The notes under the pieces: model-generated
What the model was told of the DNA's origin: nothing
The model's database searches: none
Seen by the model: only the letters and a program-made list of their open reading frames with translations
Assembly: GCF_020379485.1 (NCBI RefSeq)
Contig: NC_063439.1
Span: 9,836,466 to 9,900,465, forward strand
Source: Brassica napus
Taxonomy: Eukaryota > Streptophyta > Magnoliopsida > Brassicales > Brassicaceae
DNA length: 64,000 bases
Direction: 5' to 3'
Program-made: the position numbers and the translations under genes
Shown: in pieces, positions 12,430 through 22,900 of the stretch
How the letters are laid out: each line of letters begins with the position of its first letter
Numbering within the stretch: the first letter of the stretch is position 1

Positions 12430-13178
12430 ATCTGGCCCAACTCCAAAGTGAAGGAGACATTTGTTTTGTAAACGAAACCATATACCCGATTACTTGAGAT
12501 TAATGGTTTGGTTAGCTGGGCTGCATTTACGATTTTTTTTTAAAAATCTCTAGTAAAAGTAATATATTCAAAACTATACGAATCATGTAACAACATTTTT
12601 AACAGTAAAATGGATTTGTAGCATGGAAATTTATAATGATGTTTTGACATGTCATTTACATGTTATTTATGTGTATAGCGTTGCATTTTTTCATGGTTAA
12701 TGTTTGGCATATGTATTAATATTTTTAATCACTTGGTTATGTTTTATGATTTATTTTTTCATAGTGCTGTTTGCTGTTTGCTGGACAATATCAAATTCCA
12801 AATCCTACACATTTATTTGGCTATCAAAACTATGTTTATAGTGAACACTATAACACATATTAGTTCAAAGATGTTGTCATGTGAGTTATATAGTTTACGT
12901 AATTTTAATATAGTCTTACACGAAAGGAAAAATATGTGTATCCACCTAATATCCACCTAGGCAAAATATGCCATTTGGCCCAACTCCAAAGTGAAGGAGA
13001 CATTTGTTTTGTAAACGAAACCATATACCCATTACTTGAGATTAATGGTTTGGTTAGCTGGGCTGCATTTACGTTTTTTTTTTAAATCTGGCCCAACTCC
13101 AAAGTGACGGAGACATCAAACGAAACCATATACCCGATTACTTGAGATTAATAGTTTGGTTAGCTGGGATGAATTTTC
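12430..13178. repeat. Three copies of a ~100-bp repeat near the Helitron 5' end
   Basis: A unit starting GGCCCAACTCCAAAGTGA and ending near TTAGCTGGGCTGCATTTACG occurs at about 12434-12533, 12977-13074 and 13087-13175. The third copy lacks the internal TTTGTTTTGTAA stretch and has point changes. The first and second copies are separated by a ~440-base AT-rich insert. All lie between the RPA1-like start codon and the Helitron 5' terminus. Confidence 0.8.
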
Positions 13179-13831
13179 GATTTCTTGGTATGGGTTACCA
13201 GTGACGTGGCAAAACGATTGGTCTGGAATATTTTGCCTAGGTGGCACCCTTCAGAAGCTCCAAAATTAGTCCCTATTATATAGTGGGATTTACAAAATAG
13301 GGTATCAATATAGATTATAACCCAATTAATATTTTACACAGTAGATTAAATGATTCAGTAGTATATTGTATAATGAGTAAATAACATTATGAATAGATCC
13401 AAAATTTAAATGAAAATTTTTATCATCAGAAAAAACATGACAATTGCAAATCTAATCTTAATAAAATAGAATTATTAGAAAATAAGTCGTCGATAACATG
13501 GACAAATATGTTTTATTTCTCTAGTGCAGCGACTTAGCAAAATAGAAAGATCTCATTACAAATTATTGAGGTGGCTTTGGTAAAACTCATAATTTCAAGT
13601 TTTCTAATTTGTACCAAATTTTTTAAAAAATACATTAGAGATGTACTAAATCTATAATTTTGAATGATTTGTGTATTTAAAGCATTTATATAACTTGTAG
13701 TTAGGTTAATTTTCTGGGTTTTAGCTATTATTGTAAAGAAAACCTTCTGTTAGAAAAAAAAGAGTTTATATAACTTATGGTAAACTGAAAAGTGCTAAAA
13801 TGTAACCATAATAGTTCAACTACTTGAGTAA

Positions 13832-14438
13832 GGGTATGACTGGTTTTTCCGCTACCACCCGCAAACACAGGTAGCGGTGGTTGGCGTTTTGCAACAATCG
13901 CTCAAATCGCTCCAAACCGCTCCAAATCGCTCTGAACCTCATAAATTCAAAAGCTGGTTCCAGCTAGCGTTTGCGGTTGCGGGCGGTTGCGGGAGGATAA
14001 AAAAAATTTCTTTTTTTTCCAAAACAATATAAATACAAAAATAAAAATATTCAATAAAAAAATTAAATAAGAATTATAAAAATGCTAAAATATATCTATT
14101 ATATTTTAACTAATATTATAAAACTTTTAAATAAAAATATTTTCTATAATTTTTAAAAAATTTAAAGTATAACTTTCTAAATATAACTTTTATATTTATT
14201 ATAATATTATTATTTTTGATATTTTTATAATTGTATAAAATGTAAATATTGTTAATTTATTATTTAATCGCTGCTGCATTTGGTAGTTAACCAGTCATAA
14301 GTATCCCGCAAACGCACCAATTTCTAACCGCAGAACCAGTCGTACAAATCTCTTAAAACCGCTAGAAACCGCAACCACCCGCATCCGCAAACTCCCGCAA
14401 CCGCAACCGCAACCGCTGCGGTTGAACCAGTCAGACCC
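13832..14438. mobile_element. PIF/Harbinger-type MITE, copy 2
   Basis: Same family as 6044-6647: ends GGGTATGACTGGTT and (reverse) GGGTCTGACTGGTT, flanked by TAA (13829-13831 and 14439-14441). The CCCGCAAAC and CCGCAACCGC terminal motifs and the AT-rich centre match copy 1 over almost the whole length. Size 607 bases, non-coding. Confidence 0.78.
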
Positions 14439-14441
14439 TAA

Positions 14442-15940
14442 ATCGATAGTAAGGCAGCAATTGCAAATTTTCATTTTTAATATTATTAAAATTTGTAATT
14501 AACAACTTATTTAAAATTTTGTTTAGTTAAAATTTAAAGGGAAATATATCATTAATATTTTTCTTTTAGCTTTTGTTCCCAAAATAGAAGTTAAATGTCA
14601 ATATTTATTTATTTTAATATGTTAAGTGATTTACCTTTTTAATAAAACCTATTTTGTTTAATAAAACTAATCTTGTGATACTTTTCGGGTTATGGTAGGG
14701 TATTTTTCAAATTTAAACTAATACATCTTAAATTTAGGGTGAGTTATTAATTTAATTAAAACCAGGTTTTCTCCTTAAATTTTATTTATCTAACCTCTTT
14801 GTTGACTATTTATCTAGTTATCTATATTATTAAAACTGAAATATTTTTTGTACTGATCGAAAACATATATAACATTATAAATGAGAATTGTTTGGAAACA
14901 TAGATAACAATAAAAAAAAAAAGTATAGTGTCTTTTTGTAATGTTATTTATATTATTATATTAATTTTCTTTCCATTTTTCAACTAGTTTAACAATTTCA
15001 TTAATTATATTACATTAACAGTACATCACATGATTAATTATATTACCATAATAATAGTGCATATTTTATTTATTAGTTAATCAACATTAGTTTTTTACCA
15101 ATTATAAAATAAAAATATAAAATAATTGGGTTTTGCATATAGTTAAACGGTATGTTTAATTTATTTTAATAAAACTTTTTTTTAGTTTCAATCAGTAAAA
15201 AATTACGTAGCCAAAAACGTAATATAAATACATGTTTTTGTGAATAAAATAATAAATTAAATCAAAATAATAAAAATATATTACATTTGTTATGTCATTT
15301 AATTTTTCACTCCATATAATAATTTTACTAAATATTTTTTTTTCTATTTCACTTAATTTAGCCAAACACATAGAAAGAATCATTTTTATTAGTTTATAAA
15401 ATCAGTAAGACATGAACATTGACTATCTATTTAGGTACGGTTTTTTTTTACGGGTATCATCTTTTTTTTTAAATTAAGCCTCTTTCAAATATTATAAATG
15501 TATGTGTGGATTTTGAGTTTGGTCATTCTGAATCTGGATGAGTTCAGTTATGATGTATATAAAAACCTAAAAATATTTAAATAACAATGTATCTGAAACG
15601 AATTCGGATATTTATACCAAAAATAATTATATTAACCGATTCGGTTCATGTATTTTTAATACAATTCGTTATATTACGACTTATATAAAATATATAAAAA
15701 CAAATATCAGTAAATAAAAAATGTAAAAACAAATATCAATATACAAAAACAAAATATCAATCTCTTTTTTTTTTTTTTTGAACAAAAAATATCAATCTCT
15801 AGTTTCCCTTAAAACTCTTTTTTTTTTAATTGCTTTGTGTCGAGTGGCTCTTGTGGCTGATTGATATAAAGTTGGGTTTTTTCTGACATTTATGGAAAAC
15901 CATCGATAAGTCTCAGGTTTCGTATCGATTCACATTCCTC
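14442..15940. other. AT-rich intergenic region upstream of the CID10-like gene
   Basis: No gene seen. It consists of AT-rich, low-complexity sequence. A possible Helitron 5' end (A followed by TCTATATTATTAAAAC at about 14822) is present, but no matching 3' end was found. The last few hundred bases presumably hold the promoter of the downstream gene. Confidence 0.4.
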
Positions 15941-16059
15941 TCTCTCTTTTGTGTTTTGTTTTTACAATTCTTCTGTTTCTCAGTTTGGTTTTAGCTTTTG
16001 ATGCAGAAATCGGCAAAGCTCGTAACTTGTGTCTGAGATTCACCTCTTTGTGTCCGATC

Positions 16060-18040
16060 ATGGCCGTCGCTGAGAATGCTGGTGTCAAAGTTGAGTCGTC
16101 TTCCTCAGCAGCCGACACGAAGCCTTCATGTCCTGATGATGATCAGAGCCCTAACTCCGATTCCTCGTCTCTTGACTCATCGGATCCTCCGACTCCAGAT
16201 TCCGACGATCGGACTCAGACTCAGACCACTCCAAATGGGGAGAGTGGAGGGAGTCTCAACAAGAGTGAGATTAAAGATTTGTCTGATGCGTTTTCGAAGC
16301 TCAACCCGATGGCTAAGGAGTTTGTTCCTCGAACTCAATCCGTGGGGAATGGATTCGGCTTTACTAACAATTTTGCTGACGGGAGTGATCATCTCCCTAC
16401 AAGGGTATGCTTTTGTCATTAGTGTGTGTTTTGATGTTACAATAATTATAAAGGTTTGACCTTTTCTGTGTGTTTTGCTTACCATGATGAAGCAGTTATA
16501 CTTTGAGTGTGGTTTGTTAAGTTACAGTTGTTTGCTGTTACAGTTACAATTCCTTTTTATATGTATGACTGTTGAAGTTTTCAGGTCTTTTCATCTGCTA
16601 GAAAAGTGTGTGATATCAATTTTGTAATCCTTTTGTTTTACCTGCTGTGGCTACAGAGAAGGAGCTTTGGGCAAGGGAAGAGAAGGATGAACAAAAGAAC
16701 CAGCTTGGCTCAGAAGGAAGATGTCATCAGGAGAACTGTGTATGTCTCTGAAATTGATCAACAGGTGAAAATTATTGGCTTTTAAAATACCATTTTTCTT
16801 GTAACGGAATCCATTTTGTATAACCAAATGCCTCTCTTAATTTGTCCCCTGTGTGTAGGTTACCGAGGAGAACCTCGCAGGGGTCTTTGTTAACTGTGGA
16901 CAGGTACTTATATAATCTTAGCTATGTTTAGAATGTTTTCATCTGCAATAACTCGTTTCCTCATTTTGGGGATGCAAAGGTTGTTGATTGTCGTGTATGC
17001 GGTGATCCAAAGTCTGTCCTCCGTTTTGCATTCGTTGAGTTTACTAATGAAGGTACATTTTTACCTTTCTTTACTAGTTGACAGTACTGTTTGTTAGCTA
17101 GTGTAAGATATATATTTGCTGCAGAGGGAGCTAGGGCTGCTTTGAGCATGTCGGGAACAGTGCTTGGTTTTTACCCTCTTAAGGTGCTTCCCTCCAAAAC
17201 AGCTATCGCCCCTGTTAACCCCACTTTCCTTCCCCGGGTAAGGTTCACATAATCATGGTCTTAAACTTTGCTTATCAGTTTAATCGAAGCTTGAGCATAA
17301 TTATGATGCTTCTTTCTTTCTATCAGTCTGAGGATGAGCGTGAGATGTGTGTGAGGACTGTTTACTGCACCAACATTGACAAGCGGGTAGTTTGATTTTC
17401 CATAAGAAACTGTTAGCTGTTCAAAAGTAATTTGAGAAAACTAACTAAACTTTCATCAAATGTCTTTTGTTTCTTGAATCTGCAGGTTAGTCAAACTGAC
17501 TTGAAAGGCTTCTTTGAAATGCTTTGCGGAGAGGTAAGGATTTGGTTTACGCTTTTTATATGTGTATATGTGTTTTACTGTTCAAATATTTGTCTCATAA
17601 TCTTGTTGTAGGTTCATCGTCTGAGGCTTGGAGACTATCACCACCAAACCCGCTTTGCTTTTGTTGAGTTTGCCATGGTAACTCTCTCTGCCTTGTTTCT
17701 TTAGTTAACCTGTTCCTGTTTCACTTTCATTTGGTTGATCTCATCTAATGGGAAACTCACACTTTGTTCTAATGTCTCAGGCGGAGAGTGCAATTGCTGC
17801 TCTTCACTACAGTGGTATTGTATTGGGAGCACTCCCAATTAGGTAAAAAGATTTATGTATTGTATCCCCTTAATGTCAATTTTTTTTGCATGATAGGTTG
17901 TACACTATTAGGCATTACTAGATTCTATTTGTGATTTCATTTGGGAATGTTGTAATCAATCTATGTGTATGTGTGTTTGAAGGGTAAGCCCATCAAAGAC
18001 ACCAGTAAGGCCTCACCTTCACCGCCCTGAGTGCAAATGA
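16060..18040 (+). CDS. CID10: CID10-like PABP-interacting RNA-binding protein
   Basis: RNA-binding protein of the CTC-interacting-domain family, expected to bind the MLLE domain of poly(A)-binding protein. Ten exons: 16060-16404, 16657-16764, 16859-16903, 16980-17052, 17125-17237, 17327-17386, 17486-17533, 17612-17677, 17781-17842, 17983-18040; about 325 aa, close to the Arabidopsis protein. The N-terminus is acidic and serine-rich; the PAM2 motif LNPMAKEFVP lies near residue 84. A basic stretch (RRSFGQGKRRMNKRTS) precedes two RRMs: RRM1 with RTVYVSEIDQQ and LRFAFVEF, RRM2 with RTVYCTNIDKR and TRFAFVEF. It ends RPHLHRPECK. Start chosen at the first ATG of the open frame (MAVAENAG). All introns are GT-AG; no damage seen. 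Confidence 0.93.
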
Positions 18041-20047
18041 AATGTTGGCAAAGCTGTTGCTGGAGATCCCAAAAGATATATATAGAAAAAGAGAGAGAAA
18101 GAAAGAGGAGAAGAAGTCTAAAGAAGAAGAAGGTACTTGAGGCGTTTTAGTTCTTTTTTATTTTTGAGTTTGTTTCGCAGTCGCAGCAGAGCCTGCCCGG
18201 TATCTTTGAACAACTTTTAAGAACTTTTATCTTTAACTTTCTCCTCTTTTCTATAGAGTCTGCTAAAAACCAAGATTGGTTTCGTTTTTTCTCTTTTGTT
18301 GATGTTATTGTCGAAAACACCTTCAAGACATTTGCACAATTCACTGTTTTTTTTTTCTTTGGGTTCTTGATTTCAGTTAGATCTTGTCTTAGTACGGGTC
18401 TAAGTTTGGCTTTCTTAATCTTTGTATTGTGCTGCTAAGCAAGTAAGCATTCGTTAGATAGATCGCATCATTCGTTACAATGTACCCTACTAGGTTTTCG
18501 TCTCATATGGTTTTGATATTTACCTGTTTGGTTAGCTAAACTGTTTAATGTAGTTTTTTTATATCTTATTTGTTCTAAAAATGAAATAATTTTAAAATAT
18601 ATTAAAACAAAAACTACAAAGAGAAAAAAAAGAGTTAACCACTTTCTGTTTGCCCTATTTCTTTACTTTTTGTTGTGTTCACAATTTTTGACTGGTATTG
18701 TTGTTAAGTAAATTAATTAGTTATCAAACTGTTTTAAAAGTATTTTGATCTAAGAGTTTTATGCATGATTTTGGTGAAGTCATATATTATATTAATGCAT
18801 TAGAGAGTAGAGTATAGGTTTAGTAATTAACATACTTTTTTTAGTTCAAATGCAAAATGCTAGCACAATTTAACATGCCTTCATTTTTACCAATTAAAAT
18901 GTAGTTGAACTGTCATCTTTTACGCATCACCATTTCCTAATATTGACCCTCTTACCATTTTTGTCTGTGTTTATCAGTACTTTTTACCGCACTTTGAGAC
19001 GCTTTATCGTTTCACCAACGGATAACTATATTTTCATATATGGCTACGTTAGAACGTCTCCATTTTCATATGTGGTTACGTTGGAACATTGGAGAAGTCC
19101 TCAAGTTTGGGTATCTAACAAAAATGAAAAAAAAAAGATTTAATTAAATAATATTTCATGTCAAAAACTAAATAGATAATATTCCAACATTTGAAACGTT
19201 CATTTTGTTGAAATATTATTAATTAAACACTACAGTATTTTTGTACATTTTTGTTAGGTTGAGTCAGAGAATTCTTTTTACTGGAGGTGCTCCTTAGCAA
19301 TTGTAAATATACTTTAAAGAATATGATCATATATTTGTCCTTCTATTGTGGATCGCAATCAACTTCCCAAACAATCGAAGCTATAATCACAGTGAATACA
19401 CAAAGTCATGATAAACGAGTCAAATAGCGACGTTAATGGCTAAAGAAATGATTATACTTATATGATAACGAAAGAAGAGGAGGAACAGCTTTCTGCACTC
19501 TCGAGGGATGCATTTCACATTCTTTCATGTTACAAATAATTCCTATTTCTGACACAAACCTATCTAATTTGCAAACACAAAGCATGCCTACCTACCTATT
19601 CCACTCTTCTTTTGTTTCCTTTACCTTTTACTTTATTTTCCGCTTCGTTATTCTTCTTTTACTCCCAACATCTTTCCTCTTTCTCGCAGCTTTTTCGGAT
19701 ACATTATGTGTTTGTTTTATATCTATGGATACACAATATTCGGATATTCGTTTTGCATTTGGCCGTTACTTGTGAGTTGTGATGGCTACGAAGCATGTAC
19801 ATGACAAAAACATATTTGTTCTTGTCGTAGAGATAGTGGATAACTACACATTTGAATGGAACTGTTAGTCTGTTATACGTACGAGACACTAACCCGAGCA
19901 GAATATTAAATAAAAATTAGTATAATAACACATAAGATCAATATAGGTCCGAGTTTCACTTTTTATTGCATCACCAAATAAATGTACATGTTCCGAACTT
20001 TTTAATTTAATATTGAGCAACAAAAAGGTTCATGCTCTTCATTTATA
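18041..20047. other. CID10-like 3' UTR and intergenic spacer
   Basis: The first 300-450 bases are the likely 3' UTR. The rest is AT-rich spacer without a convincing gene. Short open frames at 18943-19143 and 19527-19775 have no family features and no splice or codon support. Confidence 0.5.
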
Positions 20048-20183
20048 AAGGAGGGTGTTCCTTGTCGGCTTAATCTTACCATCAAGGAGGGTGTTCCTTC
20101 TTTGCTCAACCATTCCTTACTGTTCCGTTGCTTCCGTATTACCAAGAAAGTGACAATAGTTAACAAAGATTAAGCCGACAAGG
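20048..20183. repeat. Inverted and direct repeats just before the IQD15-like start
   Basis: A perfect 18-base inverted repeat (arms 20060-20077 and 20166-20183, CCTTGTCGGCTTAATCTT and its complement) with an 88-base loop. The left arm is overlapped by a 16-base direct repeat AAGGAGGGTGTTCCTT present at 20048-20063 and 20084-20099. The right arm ends 10 bases before the start codon at 20194, so the hairpin could form in the mRNA leader. Confidence 0.85.
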
Positions 20184-20193
20184 TAAGATCTTG

Positions 20194-21864
20194 ATGGGGA
20201 AGAACGGTGGAAGTTCGTGGCTCACGGCGGTTAAAAATGTTTTCCGGTCACCGGAGAAGAAATGTCCCAGAAGAAGAGAACGTCAACAAGACAACGGCCT
20301 TGTCCAAGAAGACGAGGAGGAACAACAGCAACAAACGGTACTTGATTTACACAATTATATATAGTGGACCTTTCTTGATTTTTAAGCTTCATTCATACTA
20401 TATACACTAATATTTACAACTTTTTAATTCAATATATTCCCAAAACGTACCTTTTTCCCTTCAGGTTAGTATAATTGAAAAAAAAAACAATCGTCATTAG
20501 CATCAAAACTGAATTTTGATGAACTGAAATTTTTGCATTATATAAACGGATCTAGAATTTGGAGATTTACATAAATCTTTCATACTAAAAAGCTTATAAA
20601 TAATAATAATTTTGTTGGTGCAGAAGAGAGGAAAAAGAAGATGGCTATTCAAGAAAGCTTCTTCTGATTCTTGTGCAAGAGACGTCGGAATAAACATTAA
20701 AAATGCCGTCAACACTAATTCAGCTTCTGTTGACGCGATTGCGGTCGATGAAACGGAGAAAAAAGCGTCTCCGACGGCTAAGGAAGCCGTCTTTTTCTGT
20801 CGGACATCTGTCTACCTTAAAAGACACTTGGCTGCTATTCTCATTCAGACAGCTTACCGAGGATGCCTGGTAAACTTAATACTTACTATTGCAGCCTCCA
20901 TACTTTTATATCATTTCCAGTTTCTGGTAACATAGTTTTAGGAAATACTAATAGTGATCATACAAACTTGAAAGTTTTAAAATAATTTTATAATTTCAAA
21001 CCATTTTGAGGTATATTTATGCTAAAATCGTTAAATATATATCAGTTTATAGATGAACATGAGTTTGATTTTGTTGACTTGTGACTCAAGGCACGAAAGG
21101 CCTTCAAAGCCCTAAAGGGAGTTGTGCTACTACAAGCCTTAGTGAGAGGCCACAACGTGCGTAGAAGAGCTAGCATTACTTTGTTTCGGGTTCAGGCCTT
21201 AGTTCGGGTCCAGGCTCGGGTTCTAGATCACCGGAAGAAACTCACGGCCAGTCCCGGCGACGGAACTACCTTGTCTCGTGCTTTCTCTAAACAGGTGCAA
21301 TTTCAATCAAAGTAGTGTACTATTTATTAGTTTTCTGGTTTTCTACATTTTAATTCAAATTATATTAATAAGCGAACCGGTCTTTTGTTTGGTTTACAAA
21401 TGAAGATGTGGAGAATCACAGCGAGAGAAGCACATAGTGAAAGCGAGTTAGAGGACAAGAGACCAAGTAGATTAAACCGGTTCGGTTATCAAGAAATCGG
21501 AAGAAGACTGTCAACCGATCAGACAATTGTTGAACCGGTCAAGATAGTTGAGATCGATACGTACAATACATACTCACACCATCAACAACTCAACGACCGA
21601 ACACCGCGTGGGAATTCTCGCGTCACGAGGCAAGGCCATTCGATACCAAATTACATGTCTACGACTGCCTCGACCGTGGCTAGGTTCCGACCACAAAGCG
21701 CACCTAGGCAGAGATCAAACCAGACCGGTTTAGATGACAACGAACCAAGATTACAATTGGTTAGAAAGAGATTGTCATTTCACAAAGATATTCCGCAATC
21801 GCATGGTTACTTTTGGTACGATAAGAAAACGGATGATCACGATCACGAGGATGTTCAGCACTAA
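20194..21864 (+). CDS. IQD15: IQD15-like calmodulin-binding IQ67-domain protein
   Basis: Plant-specific IQ67-domain protein; the family binds calmodulin and links calcium signals to microtubules and membranes. Four exons: 20194-20337, 20624-20869, 21091-21294, 21406-21864; phase 0 at every junction, about 350 aa, as in Arabidopsis IQD15. The N-terminus [20 protein letters not shown] is the usual IQD start. The IQ67 domain spans exons 2-3: IQ repeat 1 [19 protein letters not shown] crosses the exon junction, and further repeats are [15 protein letters not shown] and [13 protein letters not shown]. The conserved IQ67 intron position between the first IQ motif and ARKA is present. The C-terminal exon has the family box [21 protein letters not shown], then a basic, disordered tail. 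The last acceptor is AAG rather than CAG. Confidence 0.92.
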
Positions 21865-22900
21865 ATTAACTTGATCGGTTATGGGAGCTGATTGAACCGG
21901 TTCACGATTGAAATTTTATATATGTATTGAGTATTGACTGACCCATGAGATTTTTGGTTTTTCATTAATTAATATGCACCAGGCAAGACTTCTTTAACGT
22001 TGATTATTTAGATGTATCGGTTGACCCATAAACATAATTGTAGTTCTTTTCAGCACCAAACAATAATCAATTTATTTAGACTTCTTCAAAGCTCAAACGA
22101 CGTGACTATTTCGATGTCAAATGGATTTAACACAGTTTTATTAGAATTTAAATAGATTAGTAGGTAGCCGTGACTGTTTCATTTCCGCGTGTTGCAAAGT
22201 AGGGAATAATATTTTTCGTCAACTATGCTGAATCACATATTCTCTTATCTACTATTTATTACTATATATTCACTTAATTTATCCAAATTACGTTACTCCA
22301 GCATATAAACACCCTTTCTAATTGAAAAGATTGTCAAAGAGATTTTTTTGATTTTGTATTAAAATATTTTCTACTTATACAATTTTTTTTTTATTTCGTC
22401 CTTTTTTTTTTATTTTGGTCAAAGAGTTTATCAACTTTTAACTTCGATAATATTAAGATGTCTAACACATTATAATGATCTTTTCATCGAGTTTTCCGTT
22501 GGTTTACATGATAAAGAACTTAATTACAGCATAAAAATTTTCACAAGGCAACGCACTGTAATGAAATCACGTCACCACGCTCACTTGGCTGTTGTAGGAG
22601 TCACGTTTCCGTCGCTGTCGTTGTAGCAAACCACCGGCACTTTTTCAACGCCTTCTCTTCCGTTATTTTTCATTACAAAAATCTTCCTGAACTCAAACTT
22701 TGTTTTGTAATAATTTAATTAATTATTTATTATTCATCGCCTTGTTTTCTTTTTTTTTTTCTCCTGTCTCCTCATCGGCCGTTTAAACATTTCTCTGGTT
22801 CTGTTTATCTCTAAAGCTTACTATTCAACGTCGTTTCCTGACCGTCCGATGATTTGACTTTTTACCGATCAGCTAGTTGACTTCAAACCATACGGCGACG
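21865..22900. other. Intergenic region with the kinase promoter
   Basis: No gene seen. The 3' part is GC-richer and probably contains the promoter and leader of the CDPK-related kinase; a pyrimidine-rich stretch lies at about 22740-22775. Confidence 0.45.

Larger units (their letters stand above)
7561..13288 (-). mobile_element. Complete Helitron, minus orientation, RPA-bearing
   Basis: The 3' end lies at 7561: read on the minus strand it has the perfect hairpin CCGCGCGAAGCGCGG followed 9 bases later by CTAG, then T. The 5' end lies at 13288: minus strand A followed by TCCCACTATATAATAGGG. Thus the element sits between A and T, has TC at one end, CTAG and a 3' hairpin at the other, and no target duplication, exactly as expected for Helitrons. 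It is 5,728 bases long. It carries two RPA1-like genes in the same orientation but no Rep domain and only a scrap of helicase, so it is presumably non-autonomous. Confidence 0.85.

Noticed and set aside
14822..15440. Possible further Helitron starting A/TCTATATTATTAAAAC
   Set aside because: Only a 5'-like motif; no hairpin-CTAG 3' end could be paired with it.
15949..16059. In-frame upstream extension of the CID10-like gene that would add a hydrophobic N-terminus
   Set aside because: The extension begins with TTG, not ATG, and the family starts at MAVAENAG; it is 5' UTR or non-transcribed.
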